From Paracoccaceae bacterium (GTDB lineage Bacteria; Pseudomonadota; Alphaproteobacteria; Rhodobacterales; Rhodobacteraceae): a DNA stretch of 10,920 nt. The stretch lies in contig SLKB01000382.1 in NCBI GenBank assembly GCA_007134805.1, positions 1-10,920 of the forward strand, given 5' to 3'. Both the position numbers and the translations under genes were made by a program. Every line of letters starts with the position of its first letter. Position 1 is the first letter of the stretch. The notes under the pieces were generated by a model that was not told the DNA's origin, searched no databases, and saw only the letters and a list, made by a program, of their open reading frames with translations. Of this stretch, positions 1 through 7,992 are shown piece by piece.

Positions 1-710
1 CCCGGCAAACCGCCCGCAAGATGCACGCGCCTCTGCAGCCCGAGGGCTGTGCGCTGCGCCTCAAGCTCGGCAGAATAGACTGGATCGAGCGCCTTGCCGA
101 TGATGACTGCCTGCCAGTCCAGATCGCGGATCACGCCCAGCGCGTTCAGGAGCACGTCATGCCCCTTGCGCCGGATCAGCGAGCCGACCGAGAGGATCAG
201 CGGCGGGCGCGCCTTCGCTTCGGTGATCTGCGGGCGGTCGAAGCCGGGCAGCGCCACAGTGATCTTCGCGGCCGGGACCGCGAAATCGCGCACCAGGATC
301 CCGGCCGTATGATCGGAGGTCACGAGCACGGCGCAAGCCTGGGCGAGATTGGCGCGCTCGGTTGCGAGAAGCGCGTCCGCGCGCGCAGGCTCGAGTCCGG
401 CTTCGAGCCCCAGCGGATGATGCACGAGCGCGATGATCGGTGCGCGCAGGGCAGTGACAAGCTGCGGGTCCATCGCGCCAAGGGCCAGCCCATCGATCAG
501 AAGCGGCATCCCGGGCGGAAGCGCGTGCAGGATGCGGGCCGTCTCGGCCATCTCGGCGGGGGTCGGGTGCGGAAACCCCCCCGGCAGAAGGACGCGCCAC
601 ACAGGCTGGCCCAGTGCAGGAAGCCGTGCGAGCAACTCGGCGTCAAAAATGTAGCCGCCGGTCGGCAGGGTCGGATCACCGGGGATGACAAAGCCGATCG
701 GGGGGTGCAT
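1..710 (-). CDS. GT4-type glycosyltransferase, C-terminus cut off by window edge
   Basis: Read from an ATG at 708-710 on the minus strand, this frame stays open to the window edge and gives 236 residues. It resembles the N-terminal half of a GT-B fold, family 4 glycosyltransferase, which transfers a sugar from a nucleotide-sugar donor. The acceptor is unknown. Visible marks are a start strand with IPGDP and PTGGY at residues 9-20, LLIDGLALGA at 70-79, LVHHPLGLE at 95-103, and SVGSLIRRKGHDVLLNAL at 174-191, which opens the donor-binding half. The donor-site EX7E motif would lie beyond the edge. The stretch that often reads PGTD in this family reads PGFD at 155-158. The start is supported by a strong AGGAGG four bases upstream. 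It lies 66 bp past the creatininase-like gene on the same strand and does not overlap it, so it may be a separate unit or a loosely attached last gene. Family is likely; the specific role is unknown. Confidence 0.85.
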   Translation of the reverse strand, partial: MHPPIGFVIPGDPTLPTGGYIFDAELLARLPALGQPVWRVLLPGGFPHPTPAEMAETARILHALPPGMPLLIDGLALGAMDPQLVTALRAPIIALVHHPLGLEAGLEPARADALLATERANLAQACAVLVTSDHTAGILVRDFAVPAAKITVALPGFDRPQITEAKARPPLILSVGSLIRRKGHDVLLNALGVIRDLDWQAVIIGKALDPVYSAELEAQRTALGLQRRVHLAGGLP

Positions 711-776
711 GGGGCCTCCTTACGCGAGGGGCGAGAGCCTAGCGCCGGCCAGGCGCACGTCCAGCGCGCGCCCTGC

Positions 777-1541
777 TCAGGGCAGCTTGTGTGCGGCCAC
801 CTTGTGCAGGAGCGCGATCATCCCGGCGACATACTGCGCGGCCGTGGCCGCGCCCTTCTCGGGGGTGGCGCGGCTTGCATCGCCCACCGTGCCTGCTGGA
901 CTGAGGTCCGAGGCGATCCAGCCATAGGAGATCGGGCCAATGGGCGAGATCGGAGCGCCCTCGGCGCTGGAGGTGAAGTTGCGCGCCTGGGCCATGTCGA
1001 CGAGTTCGGGGCGGAAGGCAAGCATCAGCGAGGTCTCCACATCGCCGCCATGGATACCGAAGGCCAGTTCTTCGGGCGGATACATGCCATCGGGCTGGCC
1101 GAAACTGCCCCATTGGCATTTGACGGCCAGCATCCCCGCCTGCACCCGCAATTCGCGCGCCAGGATCGAGATCAGATCGAGATTGCCGCCATGGCTGTTG
1201 ATGATGACGATCTTGCGCACCCCTGCGCGGGCGACCGAGAGGCCGATCTCGACCCAGGCGCGCAAGGCTGTCTCGGCCGAGAGGGTCAGCGTGCCGGGCG
1301 CGTGCAGATGCTCGTTCGACTTGCCGACACTCTGGATCGGCAGGATGCGGATGTCGAGATCGTCGGGGCAGTCCTTGCGCAGCCGATCGAGCAGGCCTTG
1401 CGCGATCATCGTGTCCACGCCCACTGGCAGATGGGGCCCGTGCTGTTCGATCGCGGCCGTGGGCAGGATGGCGATGGTGCGCATCGGGTCGATCCCGGCA
1501 TATTCGGTGGTGCGGTAGTCGGCCCAGTCGAGGCGTCTCAT
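777..1541 (-). CDS. Creatininase-family metal-dependent amidohydrolase
   Basis: A 254-residue protein, full length for the creatininase family, whose members hydrolyse cyclic amides or formamides using two divalent metals. They include creatininase, the pyrimidine formamide hydrolase ArfB and MftE. Visible metal-site motifs are E32-Q-H34-G-P-H-L-P, G-V-D43-T, NSHGGN at 115-120 and HGGDVETS at 164-171. ATPEKGAAT near the C-terminus is also family-like. True creatininase, as I recall the Pseudomonas sequence, has NGHYEN where this has NSHGGN, so a metal-ligand glutamate is glycine here; the LMLAFRPELVDM stretch is similar. It is therefore probably not creatininase in the strict sense. It is the last gene of the operon, its ATG overlapping the preceding stop as ATGA, and an AAGAAAGG stretch upstream may serve as ribosome site. 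I infer ring opening or deformylation of the pathway intermediate. Cytoplasmic, no signal peptide. Confidence 0.9.
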   Translation of the reverse strand: MRRLDWADYRTTEYAGIDPMRTIAILPTAAIEQHGPHLPVGVDTMIAQGLLDRLRKDCPDDLDIRILPIQSVGKSNEHLHAPGTLTLSAETALRAWVEIGLSVARAGVRKIVIINSHGGNLDLISILARELRVQAGMLAVKCQWGSFGQPDGMYPPEELAFGIHGGDVETSLMLAFRPELVDMAQARNFTSSAEGAPISPIGPISYGWIASDLSPAGTVGDASRATPEKGAATAAQYVAGMIALLHKVAAHKLP

Positions 1542-2464
1542 GCGGGCGGGCCTTTCTTTTCATAGGTCGCCTCGAGGCGGCTGCGCAGATACGCGGCCCC
1601 TGTGACGGGCGGATATTTGGCACGGCCCGTGCCGGGCAGCGCCGCGATGATCGAGTCGGGATTGGGGTCGAGGAAGAACGCAACCGACTGACGCGGGCGC
1701 GGGGGTGGCAGCACGCGATGCGGGGTCGAGACATAGACATCATTCGTCCAGCGCATCAGGCAATCGCCGATATTGACAATGAACGCGCCCGGAACATGCG
1801 GGACATCCTGCCAGTCGCCGCCGCGCGGGCGCACCTGCAGCCCCGGTGCGCCATCCGTCGCAAGCAGGGTGAGCGCCCCGTAATCCGTGTGCGCGCCCGC
1901 GCCGATTTCGCCCTCGGTGCCGCTGGCGGCGGGGTAATGCAACAGCCGCAGCGTTGCCATGGGGGCCGTGAAATGCGGCGGAAAGGTGCTGGGCGAGAGG
2001 CCGAGATCACGCGCGACAGGTTGGAGAAGATCGACCCCCAGCGCCCAGACCTCGGTGAAATAGGTGAGCATGGTCGTGCGGAAGCCCTCGATCTCGGGCC
2101 AGAGATTGACGCCGCGAAACGGCTCGCCTGCCAGCACGCGCGGATCCTCGGGCGAAAGCTCGAGCCCGATATTGAACGCCTCCTTGCGGTCGCGCTGGCC
2201 GGAGCTGTCGTCGAGCCCCTCGGCGCCGAGTTGCGCCCAGCCGCGATTATGCGGGCTTTGCGCGATAGAGAGCGGCGCCTTGGCCTGATGGGGCTGGGCG
2301 AAGAAACCGGACGCGAGATCGAACACATCCTCGATCAGCGCAGGGGCGATCCCATGGCCCCTGAGCAGAAAAAAGCCGGTTTCGCGGCAGGTCTGGCCCA
2401 GCGCGGCGCTGAAACCCTCGGGGTCGGTCGCGTAGTCGCGCCAGTCGAGCAGCGGCACGCTCAT
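1538..2464 (-). CDS. Isopenicillin N synthase-like Fe(II)/2-oxoglutarate-type oxygenase
   Basis: A 308-residue protein of the isopenicillin N synthase-like superfamily of non-haem iron oxygenases. The N-terminal DIOX_N part includes TGFFLLRGHGI at about 29-39. The catalytic double-stranded beta-helix carries the 2-His-1-carboxylate iron site: H192 and D194 in GAHTDYGALTLL, and H249 in STPHRV. R258 and S260 (RQS) match the RxS pair that binds 2-oxoglutarate, so it probably uses 2-oxoglutarate rather than acting like IPNS itself. Length is normal for the family. Such enzymes hydroxylate or demethylate small molecules; fungal thymine-7-hydroxylase belongs to the same broad group. Its start overlaps the stop of the flavodoxin-fold gene as ATGA without a clear Shine-Dalgarno sequence, which suggests translational coupling. 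Its substrate cannot be read from sequence; a pyrimidine-like ring or a methyl group on it fits the neighbours. Confidence 0.88.
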   Translation of the reverse strand: MSVPLLDWRDYATDPEGFSAALGQTCRETGFFLLRGHGIAPALIEDVFDLASGFFAQPHQAKAPLSIAQSPHNRGWAQLGAEGLDDSSGQRDRKEAFNIGLELSPEDPRVLAGEPFRGVNLWPEIEGFRTTMLTYFTEVWALGVDLLQPVARDLGLSPSTFPPHFTAPMATLRLLHYPAASGTEGEIGAGAHTDYGALTLLATDGAPGLQVRPRGGDWQDVPHVPGAFIVNIGDCLMRWTNDVYVSTPHRVLPPPRPRQSVAFFLDPNPDSIIAALPGTGRAKYPPVTGAAYLRSRLEATYEKKGPPA

Positions 2465-3093
2465 GTCTGCACCGCCGCGTGCTGCGCCACGACGCCGGGA
2501 CCGATCAGGCGCTGAAGCTTGCGCGCGACGCGGCGCAGATGGGCCGCGCGGCTTTCCGGGGTGGAGCTGTCAATGAGGTAATGCGCGACGAAGGACGTCC
2601 GGCAGCCGCGCGCACAGAGAAGCCGCACGCCCCGCAGCAGCGTGCGCTTGCCGGGCGCGCCCACGAAGAAGGTGAGCCACCGGCTTGCGCCGCAGGTCGT
2701 GAACACGCCCAGCCGCGTGATATGGCCAAGTCCGGGGCGGATCGTCCGGTTGACCGCGTCGGGCATCAGGAAGGCGACATCGGGCAGCAGGACACGGTCA
2801 AGCCAGCCCTTGAGCATCGCCGGCAGCCCATACCACCAGGTCGGGTAGACGAAGATCAGCGTGTCGCACCATTGCAGATCGTCGACCGCCCGGGCGACGG
2901 GCGCGCGGTTGGCGGGACTGTCGAGATAGCCCTGCCATTCGTCGCAAGTCAGCAAGGGCGCGAAGCCCTGCGCATAGAGGTCATGCAGGCGGATCTCTGC
3001 CCCTGCCGCATCAAGCCCGCGCAGCACCTCGTCGCGCACGGCAGCGGTAAAACTCTGCTGGTGCGGGTGACAATAGACAACGAGCGCGCGCAT
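2461..3093 (-). CDS. Flavodoxin-fold NAD(P)H-dependent oxidoreductase (second tandem copy)
   Basis: A 210-residue Flavodoxin_2-type protein of the NQO1/MdaB/KefF group. These bind FMN or FAD and use NAD(P)H to reduce quinones, flavins or other small acceptors, usually as dimers with the active site at the interface. It opens with a beta strand and phosphate-loop region, VVYCHPHQQSF at 5-15, and carries the family signature YPTWWYGLPAMLKGWLDRV at 83-101. The C-terminal tail (about 195-210) looks longer and less ordered than in the upstream paralogue. The ATG shares one base with the preceding stop (TGATG), with GGAG eight bases upstream. Together with the upstream gene it forms a tandem pair of diverged paralogues. 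It may supply reduced flavin or reduce a pathway intermediate; the actual acceptor is unknown. Confidence 0.87.
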   Translation of the reverse strand: MRALVVYCHPHQQSFTAAVRDEVLRGLDAAGAEIRLHDLYAQGFAPLLTCDEWQGYLDSPANRAPVARAVDDLQWCDTLIFVYPTWWYGLPAMLKGWLDRVLLPDVAFLMPDAVNRTIRPGLGHITRLGVFTTCGASRWLTFFVGAPGKRTLLRGVRLLCARGCRTSFVAHYLIDSSTPESRAAHLRRVARKLQRLIGPGVVAQHAAVQT

Positions 3094-3674
3094 CAGAACT
3101 GCTCCATCTCTTTGGTGACGCGGGCGAGGAAGGCCGCGCGCCGCGCATCGGACGCGCGGTTCATATCATAAAGCGCGATATAGCGCAGCTTTGTCGGCCG
3201 GGTCACATGCCAGAGCGCGCGCTTGACGACGTGGCGCGGCGGATCTCCGGCAAGGAGCGCGCGCAGCCGGGTGCCGCCATAGGTGGTGACGGCTGCGAGC
3301 TTGCGGATATGCGTCAGGTTCGGGCGCACGCGGCCCTGTTCCAGCCGGAACGACACGCCCGGCACGAAGACCCGGTCGAAAAACCCCTTCAGGATCGCCG
3401 GGTAGCCGAAATTCCAGACCGGAAAGACAAGCACCAGCGCCTGTGCCGCGCGGATCCGGTCCACATAGGGCTGCACGGGCACGAGGTTGGGGCCGACATC
3501 ATGGTAGCCGCGGCGTTCCTGCTCGGTCAGGACGGGGTTGAAGCCTTCGGCGTTGAGATCGCAGTCATCGACCTGCCATCCGCGCGCGGTGAGCGTATCA
3601 ATGACGCGCGCATGCAGGGCGGCCGAGAAACTCTCGGCGCAGGGATGCGCAAAGAGCACGAGCGCGCGTGTCAT
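3093..3674 (-). CDS. Flavodoxin-fold NAD(P)H-dependent oxidoreductase (first tandem copy)
   Basis: A 193-residue member of the same Flavodoxin_2 (NQO/KefF/MdaB) family as its downstream neighbour. Visible are LVLFAHPCAESFSAAL at 5-20, the region that binds the flavin phosphate, and the signature FPVWNFGYPAILKGFFDRVF at 84-103. TTYGGTRLRALL at about 130-141 is the usual loop near the flavin. The length is normal. The start overlaps the FAD-oxidoreductase stop as ATGA, and GAAGG lies seven bases upstream of the ATG. The paralogues share the overall pattern but are clearly diverged, so this is not a recent duplication. Predicted cytoplasmic. It might reduce a quinone or flavin or an intermediate, or pair with the second copy; the sequence does not decide between these. 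Confidence 0.87.
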   Translation of the reverse strand: MTRALVLFAHPCAESFSAALHARVIDTLTARGWQVDDCDLNAEGFNPVLTEQERRGYHDVGPNLVPVQPYVDRIRAAQALVLVFPVWNFGYPAILKGFFDRVFVPGVSFRLEQGRVRPNLTHIRKLAAVTTYGGTRLRALLAGDPPRHVVKRALWHVTRPTKLRYIALYDMNRASDARRAAFLARVTKEMEQF

Positions 3675-5071
3675 TCGGCGGCCTTCATCCCCGGATAGGC
3701 GTAGATGCGCTCGAACTTCCAGTTCGGATCATCCCAGGCGATCATCTTGCCGGGGTTGAGCAGGCCCTTGGGGTCGGCCTCGCGCTTGAAGTTGAGTTGC
3801 CGGTCATCGACTGTCTGGCGCCCGCCCTCCTCAAGCGTGAAGCGATGCGGGTTGAAGATCATGCACCCCGCCTCCTCATGCAGGCGCACGATCTCGTCGA
3901 GCCGCTCTTCGGAGGTGAACTTCACGAGGCTGAGGCCTGCGAACATGACCTTGCCGTTCTCGCGGATGACCTCGAGGTGTTGCAGTACTTCGGGCGCAAG
4001 GGCCGCGCGCATGGCCTGGACCTTCGCGATATGGTCGGGATAGCCGTAACGCACTTGCAGATAGGTGATATCCGGGTCCACCTTCAGGGCGCGCAGGGTG
4101 GTGTGGTTCCAGCCATACTCGAAGACAGGGCCCGGATCGCGGGGCCATTCGGTGTGGCGCGAATCGTAGATCACGCGCCCCTCGGGGCGGCGGGCAGTGT
4201 AGGTCTCGAAACCGTCCATCGAATGCGGTGCGACCATGAGGCCCACGAGATGCGTCCCCTCCGACACATGCGGCTTCACGCGCTGGAAATAGGCATGCGC
4301 CGTGGGGGCCTCATAGAGGCTGGCGATCTTGATCAGGATCCCGTCCTGATTTGCGAGGCCTTCAGTGTAGCGCAGCGCGGCGTCGAAATCGTCGAACGCC
4401 ACGAAAAGGCCCACCCAGTCATAGGCGGGAGCGAGCGGCATCTCGAGTTCGGTGATGATGCCGTTCGTGCCATAGGCATGGCTCACGCGCGCAAGCTCCT
4501 CGCCGCGGAATTCGAGGACGCGCGGCTCTTCCTCCATCGTGACGACGCGCAAACGGATGATGTTGCCAAGATCGCGCAACGACCCCCATGTGCATGAGCC
4601 GATCCCGCCAGAGCCCCCCGCAATGAAGCCGCCAATCGTCGCGGTCGCCCAGGTCGAGGAGAACATGCGCAATTCCTGCGCCGAATGGGCCTTGCAGGCC
4701 GCATCCACATCCTTCAGCAGGCAACCCGGCTGCACGATCACCCGGCCCGGCTGGATATCCGTCACGGCGGCCAGGTTCTTCATGTGCAGGATGCAACCGC
4801 CCGCCATGGGCATCGCCTGGCCGTAATTTCCGGTCCCCGCTCCGCGCGTGGTGACGGGCACATCATGGGCGTAGCAGGTCCTGAGCACCTCGATCACTTC
4901 CGCCTCGGAGCGGGGGGCGACCACGAAATCGCCCTCCAGATGGTCCATGCGGGCCTTGAGCACCGGCGAATACCAGAAGAAGTCGCGCGATTTGGCGCGG
5001 ATCGAGGTCGGGTTCTCGTCGAGATCGAGATGTGACAGGGCCGCTTTCGCGGCAGCGATATTCGGGGTCAT
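3671..5071 (-). CDS. FAD-binding oxidoreductase of the VAO / FAD_binding_4 type
   Basis: A 466-residue flavoprotein with a PP-loop (VAO/PCMH-type) FAD domain, as in glycolate oxidase GlcD, D-lactate dehydrogenases and related alcohol or hydroxy-acid oxidases. Visible are the entry to the FAD domain, VVAPRSEAEVIEVLR at 50-64, the pyrophosphate loop RGAGTGNYGQ at 76-85, the glycine-rich GGFIAGGSGGIGS at 147-159, YGTNGIITELEMPL at 200-213, and the closing C-terminal motif DPKGLLNPGKMI at 433-444. No iron-sulfur motif or signal peptide is present. I cannot identify a residue for covalent flavin attachment with confidence. GAGG sits just upstream of the ATG, which overlaps the amidohydrolase stop as ATGA. 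In this operon it may oxidise a hydroxyl or ring position made by another enzyme. Calling it a glycolate or lactate enzyme would be over-annotation. Confidence 0.88.
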   Translation of the reverse strand: MTPNIAAAKAALSHLDLDENPTSIRAKSRDFFWYSPVLKARMDHLEGDFVVAPRSEAEVIEVLRTCYAHDVPVTTRGAGTGNYGQAMPMAGGCILHMKNLAAVTDIQPGRVIVQPGCLLKDVDAACKAHSAQELRMFSSTWATATIGGFIAGGSGGIGSCTWGSLRDLGNIIRLRVVTMEEEPRVLEFRGEELARVSHAYGTNGIITELEMPLAPAYDWVGLFVAFDDFDAALRYTEGLANQDGILIKIASLYEAPTAHAYFQRVKPHVSEGTHLVGLMVAPHSMDGFETYTARRPEGRVIYDSRHTEWPRDPGPVFEYGWNHTTLRALKVDPDITYLQVRYGYPDHIAKVQAMRAALAPEVLQHLEVIRENGKVMFAGLSLVKFTSEERLDEIVRLHEEAGCMIFNPHRFTLEEGGRQTVDDRQLNFKREADPKGLLNPGKMIAWDDPNWKFERIYAYPGMKAAE

Positions 5072-6342
5072 GCGGTCCTCATCAGATGATCAAGCTCGGC
5101 GTAATCTGGGAGTTGCCGGTCAATGGCGCGGCCGGCGCGCAGCACGATCCGGTCGGATTGCGGGCGTGACAGCGCCTCGGTCCAGTTTCGCGCGCGCAGG
5201 ATGACCAGATCGGCCGGCGCGCCGGGCGCAAGGCTGGGCGTGGGGAAGCCGCAGGCGCGCGCAGGATTGGCGAGCACGGCGTTGATCCAGCCGGGATCGG
5301 AATGGTCGAGATGGGCGATCCGCGTCGCCTCGCGCAGCACTTCGAGCATGTCGAGATCGCCATAGGCATAGAACGGATCGCGCGTGTTGTCCGAGGCAAA
5401 GGCCACGTTGATCCCCCGCGCACCCATTTCATGCACAAGCGTCACCCCCCGCCAGCGCGGAGTGCGTCCGGCGCTGCGATCCTGCAGATACATGTTGCAC
5501 ATCGGCAGCGAGACGATGTTGAGCCCCGCCTTGGCCACCAGATCGAGCGTGCGCAGCGCCTCATCCTCGGGCTGGGTGGCGAGCGAGCAGCAATGCCCGA
5601 CAGTGATGGGGCGTTCGAAGCCCATCTCGATCGCGGTCTCGGCGATGACGCGCAGCGTCGCGGCGTCGGGATTGGCGGTCTCGTCGGCGTGGAAGTCCAG
5701 CTCCAGCCCGCGATCCATGGCGAGGCGGAAGAGCGCGCGCACCCGGGCGCGCAAATCCTCGACCGGATAGGTGACCATGCCGAGAACCCCGCCATGCCGG
5801 GCCACCAGATCGGCCGTGCGCGCGTAATCGCCCTCAAGATCGGCGCGATCGATCCCGGCGAGCGAGGCGCCCTGCAACGCGATCCGCCCGGCCCATTCTG
5901 CGCGCAGCTCGGCAAAGACTGGCCAGGAAATCGCATCCTGCGGGGCGAGGCTGTCGATATGCGTGCGGATCGCGCGCGTGCCATGCGCATAGGCGCAGCG
6001 CAGCGCGAAATCCATCCGCGTGCGCACATCCCCGGCCGACCAGTTGGTCGCGCGGTCCTCGGCGACCGTGCCGAGCGCCCCCATGAAACTGCCATCGGGG
6101 TTGGGGCTGCGCGGCCAGATATGGCCCTTGTCGAGATGCGTGTGCATGTCGATGAAGCAAGGCAGCACCAGCGCGCGGCCCATGTCGATCACCGGGCCTT
6201 CGCGCGCATCGGTGATGCGGCCGTCGGCGATGGCGAGGCTGTGGCGCGTCAGATCGCCTGCGTGGCCCAGCAGGGCGGCAGGCACAGTGATGTTGTCCAG
6301 CCGGAACGGGCCAGTCTGCGGCAACGTCCTGAAATCCATCAT
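5068..6342 (-). CDS. Cytosine deaminase-like amidohydrolase (CodA-related)
   Basis: A 424-residue amidohydrolase-superfamily protein closest in pattern to cytosine deaminase CodA, whose relatives also act on creatinine and other amino-heterocycles. A small N-terminal beta domain leads to the TIM barrel. Metal and catalytic residues visible are H67 and H69 (FIDMHTHLDKG), H218 and E221 (DFHADE), H250 (VGHCCSL) and D318 (ASDNTRDPF). The segment DPFYAYGDLDMLEVL matches the equivalent E. coli CodA region. Differences from E. coli CodA, as recalled: SHTTAM is GHCCSL here, and the substrate-binding Gln156 region (FPQEG) is LAGID, so cytosine is not assured as substrate. Two adjacent ATGs (6342, 6339) could start it; the first gives an ATGA overlap with the permease, the second TGATG. 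Placed directly after the transporter genes, it probably performs the first step on the imported compound. Confidence 0.9.
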   Translation of the reverse strand: MMDFRTLPQTGPFRLDNITVPAALLGHAGDLTRHSLAIADGRITDAREGPVIDMGRALVLPCFIDMHTHLDKGHIWPRSPNPDGSFMGALGTVAEDRATNWSAGDVRTRMDFALRCAYAHGTRAIRTHIDSLAPQDAISWPVFAELRAEWAGRIALQGASLAGIDRADLEGDYARTADLVARHGGVLGMVTYPVEDLRARVRALFRLAMDRGLELDFHADETANPDAATLRVIAETAIEMGFERPITVGHCCSLATQPEDEALRTLDLVAKAGLNIVSLPMCNMYLQDRSAGRTPRWRGVTLVHEMGARGINVAFASDNTRDPFYAYGDLDMLEVLREATRIAHLDHSDPGWINAVLANPARACGFPTPSLAPGAPADLVILRARNWTEALSRPQSDRIVLRAGRAIDRQLPDYAELDHLMRTA

Positions 6343-7187
6343 GTCTCTCGTTTCAGCGCGCTTTCATGCCATTTGCGCAAGAGCATGTGGCTCAGGAACG
6401 ACAGGCCCGCGAAGATCACGACCCCCGTCAGGGCAATCAGGATGAGCGCGGCGAACATGCGCGGGATATTGAGCCTGTATCCTGCTTCCAGGATGCGGAA
6501 GGCAAGCCCCGACCCGATCCCGCCAGTGCCCGCGACATATTCCGCCACCACAGCGCCGATCAGCGCGAGCCCCCCTGCGATGCGCAGACCGCCCAGGAAA
6601 TAGGGCAGCGCCGATGGCAGGCGAAGATAGCGCAATGTCTGCCAGCGCGACGCGCCATAGATGCGGAAGAGGTCGCGCAGGTTGTGATCGGCCGAATTGA
6701 GCCCCAGCGTGGTGTTGGCGAGGATCGGGAAGAAGGCCACCAGCCAGGCGCAGATCAGCAGCCCCGCCGTGCGACTGTCGACATAGATGAAGATCAGCGG
6801 CGCGATGGATACGACCGGAGTGACCTGCAGGATCACGGCATAGGGATAGAAGGACATCTCGACAAGGCGGCTTTGCGTGAAGATAACCGCAAGCCCGACC
6901 CCCCCGATGACGGCCACGGCAAGCGCCATCATGGTGATCTGCAAGGTCACCAGCAGCGCGTCGAACAGCATCGGCCAGTCCCTGATCAGCGTCTGGAGCA
7001 CCAGCCCCGGACGTGGCAGGATGAAATGCGGGATCTCGTTCCAGACCACCAGCCGGTCCCAGAGCCAGATCATCGCGATCATCACGGCAATGGGCAGAAG
7101 CCAGCGTCCGAATCGCTCGAAGCGCGCGGCACGCTGGCGGCGCAGGTCTTCTGCGTCAAAGAGCGGGGTGTTGTCGGCGATGGTCAT
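6339..7187 (-). CDS. ABC transporter permease, NMT1/THI5-linked (SsuC/ThiX-like)
   Basis: A 282-residue inner-membrane permease of the binding-protein-dependent type, like SsuC, TauC and ThiX. About six hydrophobic segments are visible, near residues 29-45, 78-105, 113-135, 140-160, 200-220 and 245-267. The cytoplasmic EAA loop, which docks on the ATPase, lies at about 162-195 with the core GASRWQTLRYLRLPSALPYF. The N-terminus is charged and cytoplasmic, and length is normal. Only one permease gene is present, so the channel should be a homodimer. GGAGGA precedes the ATG at good spacing, and the start overlaps the ATPase stop as ATGA. It would carry the ligand delivered by the periplasmic binding protein encoded at the head of the operon. 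Confidence 0.93.
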   Translation of the reverse strand: MTIADNTPLFDAEDLRRQRAARFERFGRWLLPIAVMIAMIWLWDRLVVWNEIPHFILPRPGLVLQTLIRDWPMLFDALLVTLQITMMALAVAVIGGVGLAVIFTQSRLVEMSFYPYAVILQVTPVVSIAPLIFIYVDSRTAGLLICAWLVAFFPILANTTLGLNSADHNLRDLFRIYGASRWQTLRYLRLPSALPYFLGGLRIAGGLALIGAVVAEYVAGTGGIGSGLAFRILEAGYRLNIPRMFAALILIALTGVVIFAGLSFLSHMLLRKWHESALKRET

Positions 7188-7969
7188 GCCGCATCCTCCA
7201 TCGCCTGGTGCAAGGCTTCTGACGCGCGTCGGCAGAGCGCGGCATATTCGCCCGAGGTGCGGAATTCCTCGTGTCGCGGATAGGGCGCATCGACCTGCAC
7301 CTCCTCGATCACGCGCCCGGGGCGGGCAGCCATGACCACGATACGGTCGGACAGGAAGACGGATTCGAAAACCGAATGCGTCACGAAGATCACCGTGCAG
7401 CCAATCTTGGCCTTGAGCTGAAGAAGATCATTGTTGAGCCGGAAGCGCGTGATCTCATCGAGCGCGGCGAAAGGCTCGTCCATCAGGATCAGGCGCGGCT
7501 TCGTGACCATCGCCCGCGCGATCGACACGCGCATCTTCATGCCGCCCGACAATTCGCGCGGATAGGCGTCAAGGAACTTCTCAAGCCCCACCAGCCGCAG
7601 CGCATCGAGCACCTCGTCGCGGACCGAGGCATAGGACTGGCCGCGGAGGCGAAAGGGCAGCCAGACATTCTGCGCGACCGTGGCCCAGGGCATGAGCGTG
7701 GGCTCCTGGAAGACCACGCCAAGATCATTCTCCGACTTGCCGCCGCTCCATGTGATGCGGCCAGCGCTCGGGGTTGAGAGGCCCGCGATCAGGCGCAGCG
7801 CGGTCGACTTGCCGCAACCCGACGGCCCCAGCAACGAGATGAAATCGCCATCATTAACCCTCAGCGACATGTTGCGCAGCGCCACTACATCGCCGTTGAA
7901 GGTCTTGTCGACGCCCGACATCTCAAGAACTTTCGGGCGCATGCTGCGAAAACTCGGGTCGGAACTCAT
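7184..7969 (-). CDS. ABC transporter ATP-binding protein (SsuB/TauB/ThiZ-like)
   Basis: A 261-residue ATPase that powers the importer. Visible motifs: Walker A GPSGCGKST at 48-56, Q-loop FQEPTLMPW at 87-95, signature LSGGMKMRVSIARA at 140-153, Walker B LILMDEP at 160-166, D-loop ALDE at 169-172 and H-loop H198. LSGGM in place of LSGGQ is common in this nitrate/taurine/sulfonate-type family. The frame stays open 204 bases further upstream, but that extension would overlap the binding-protein gene out of frame and lacks family sequence. The chosen ATG at 7967-7969 has GAGAGGA nine bases upstream and fits the family N-terminus. It follows the binding-protein gene after a 37-bp gap and overlaps the permease by ATGA. 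Confidence 0.94.
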   Translation of the reverse strand: MSSDPSFRSMRPKVLEMSGVDKTFNGDVVALRNMSLRVNDGDFISLLGPSGCGKSTALRLIAGLSTPSAGRITWSGGKSENDLGVVFQEPTLMPWATVAQNVWLPFRLRGQSYASVRDEVLDALRLVGLEKFLDAYPRELSGGMKMRVSIARAMVTKPRLILMDEPFAALDEITRFRLNNDLLQLKAKIGCTVIFVTHSVFESVFLSDRIVVMAARPGRVIEEVQVDAPYPRHEEFRTSGEYAALCRRASEALHQAMEDAA

Positions 7970-7992
7970 TCTGGCATGTCCTCTCGCAGGCT

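Noticed and set aside
770..783. A GCCCTG/CAGGGC hairpin at the creatininase-like stop codon as operon terminator.
   Set aside because: The stem is short, overlaps the stop codon and has no T-run after it, so it does not look like an intrinsic terminator.
21..1565. A 514-codon open frame on the plus strand across the glycosyltransferase and creatininase-like genes.
   Set aside because: It is antisense to two genes with clear family motifs. The translation is Arg/Gly/His-rich with no recognisable domain, as expected of a GC-rich shadow frame.
5302..6603. A 433-codon plus-strand open frame over the amidohydrolase and permease.
   Set aside because: It lies opposite genes with intact catalytic and EAA motifs and has low-complexity, family-less sequence.
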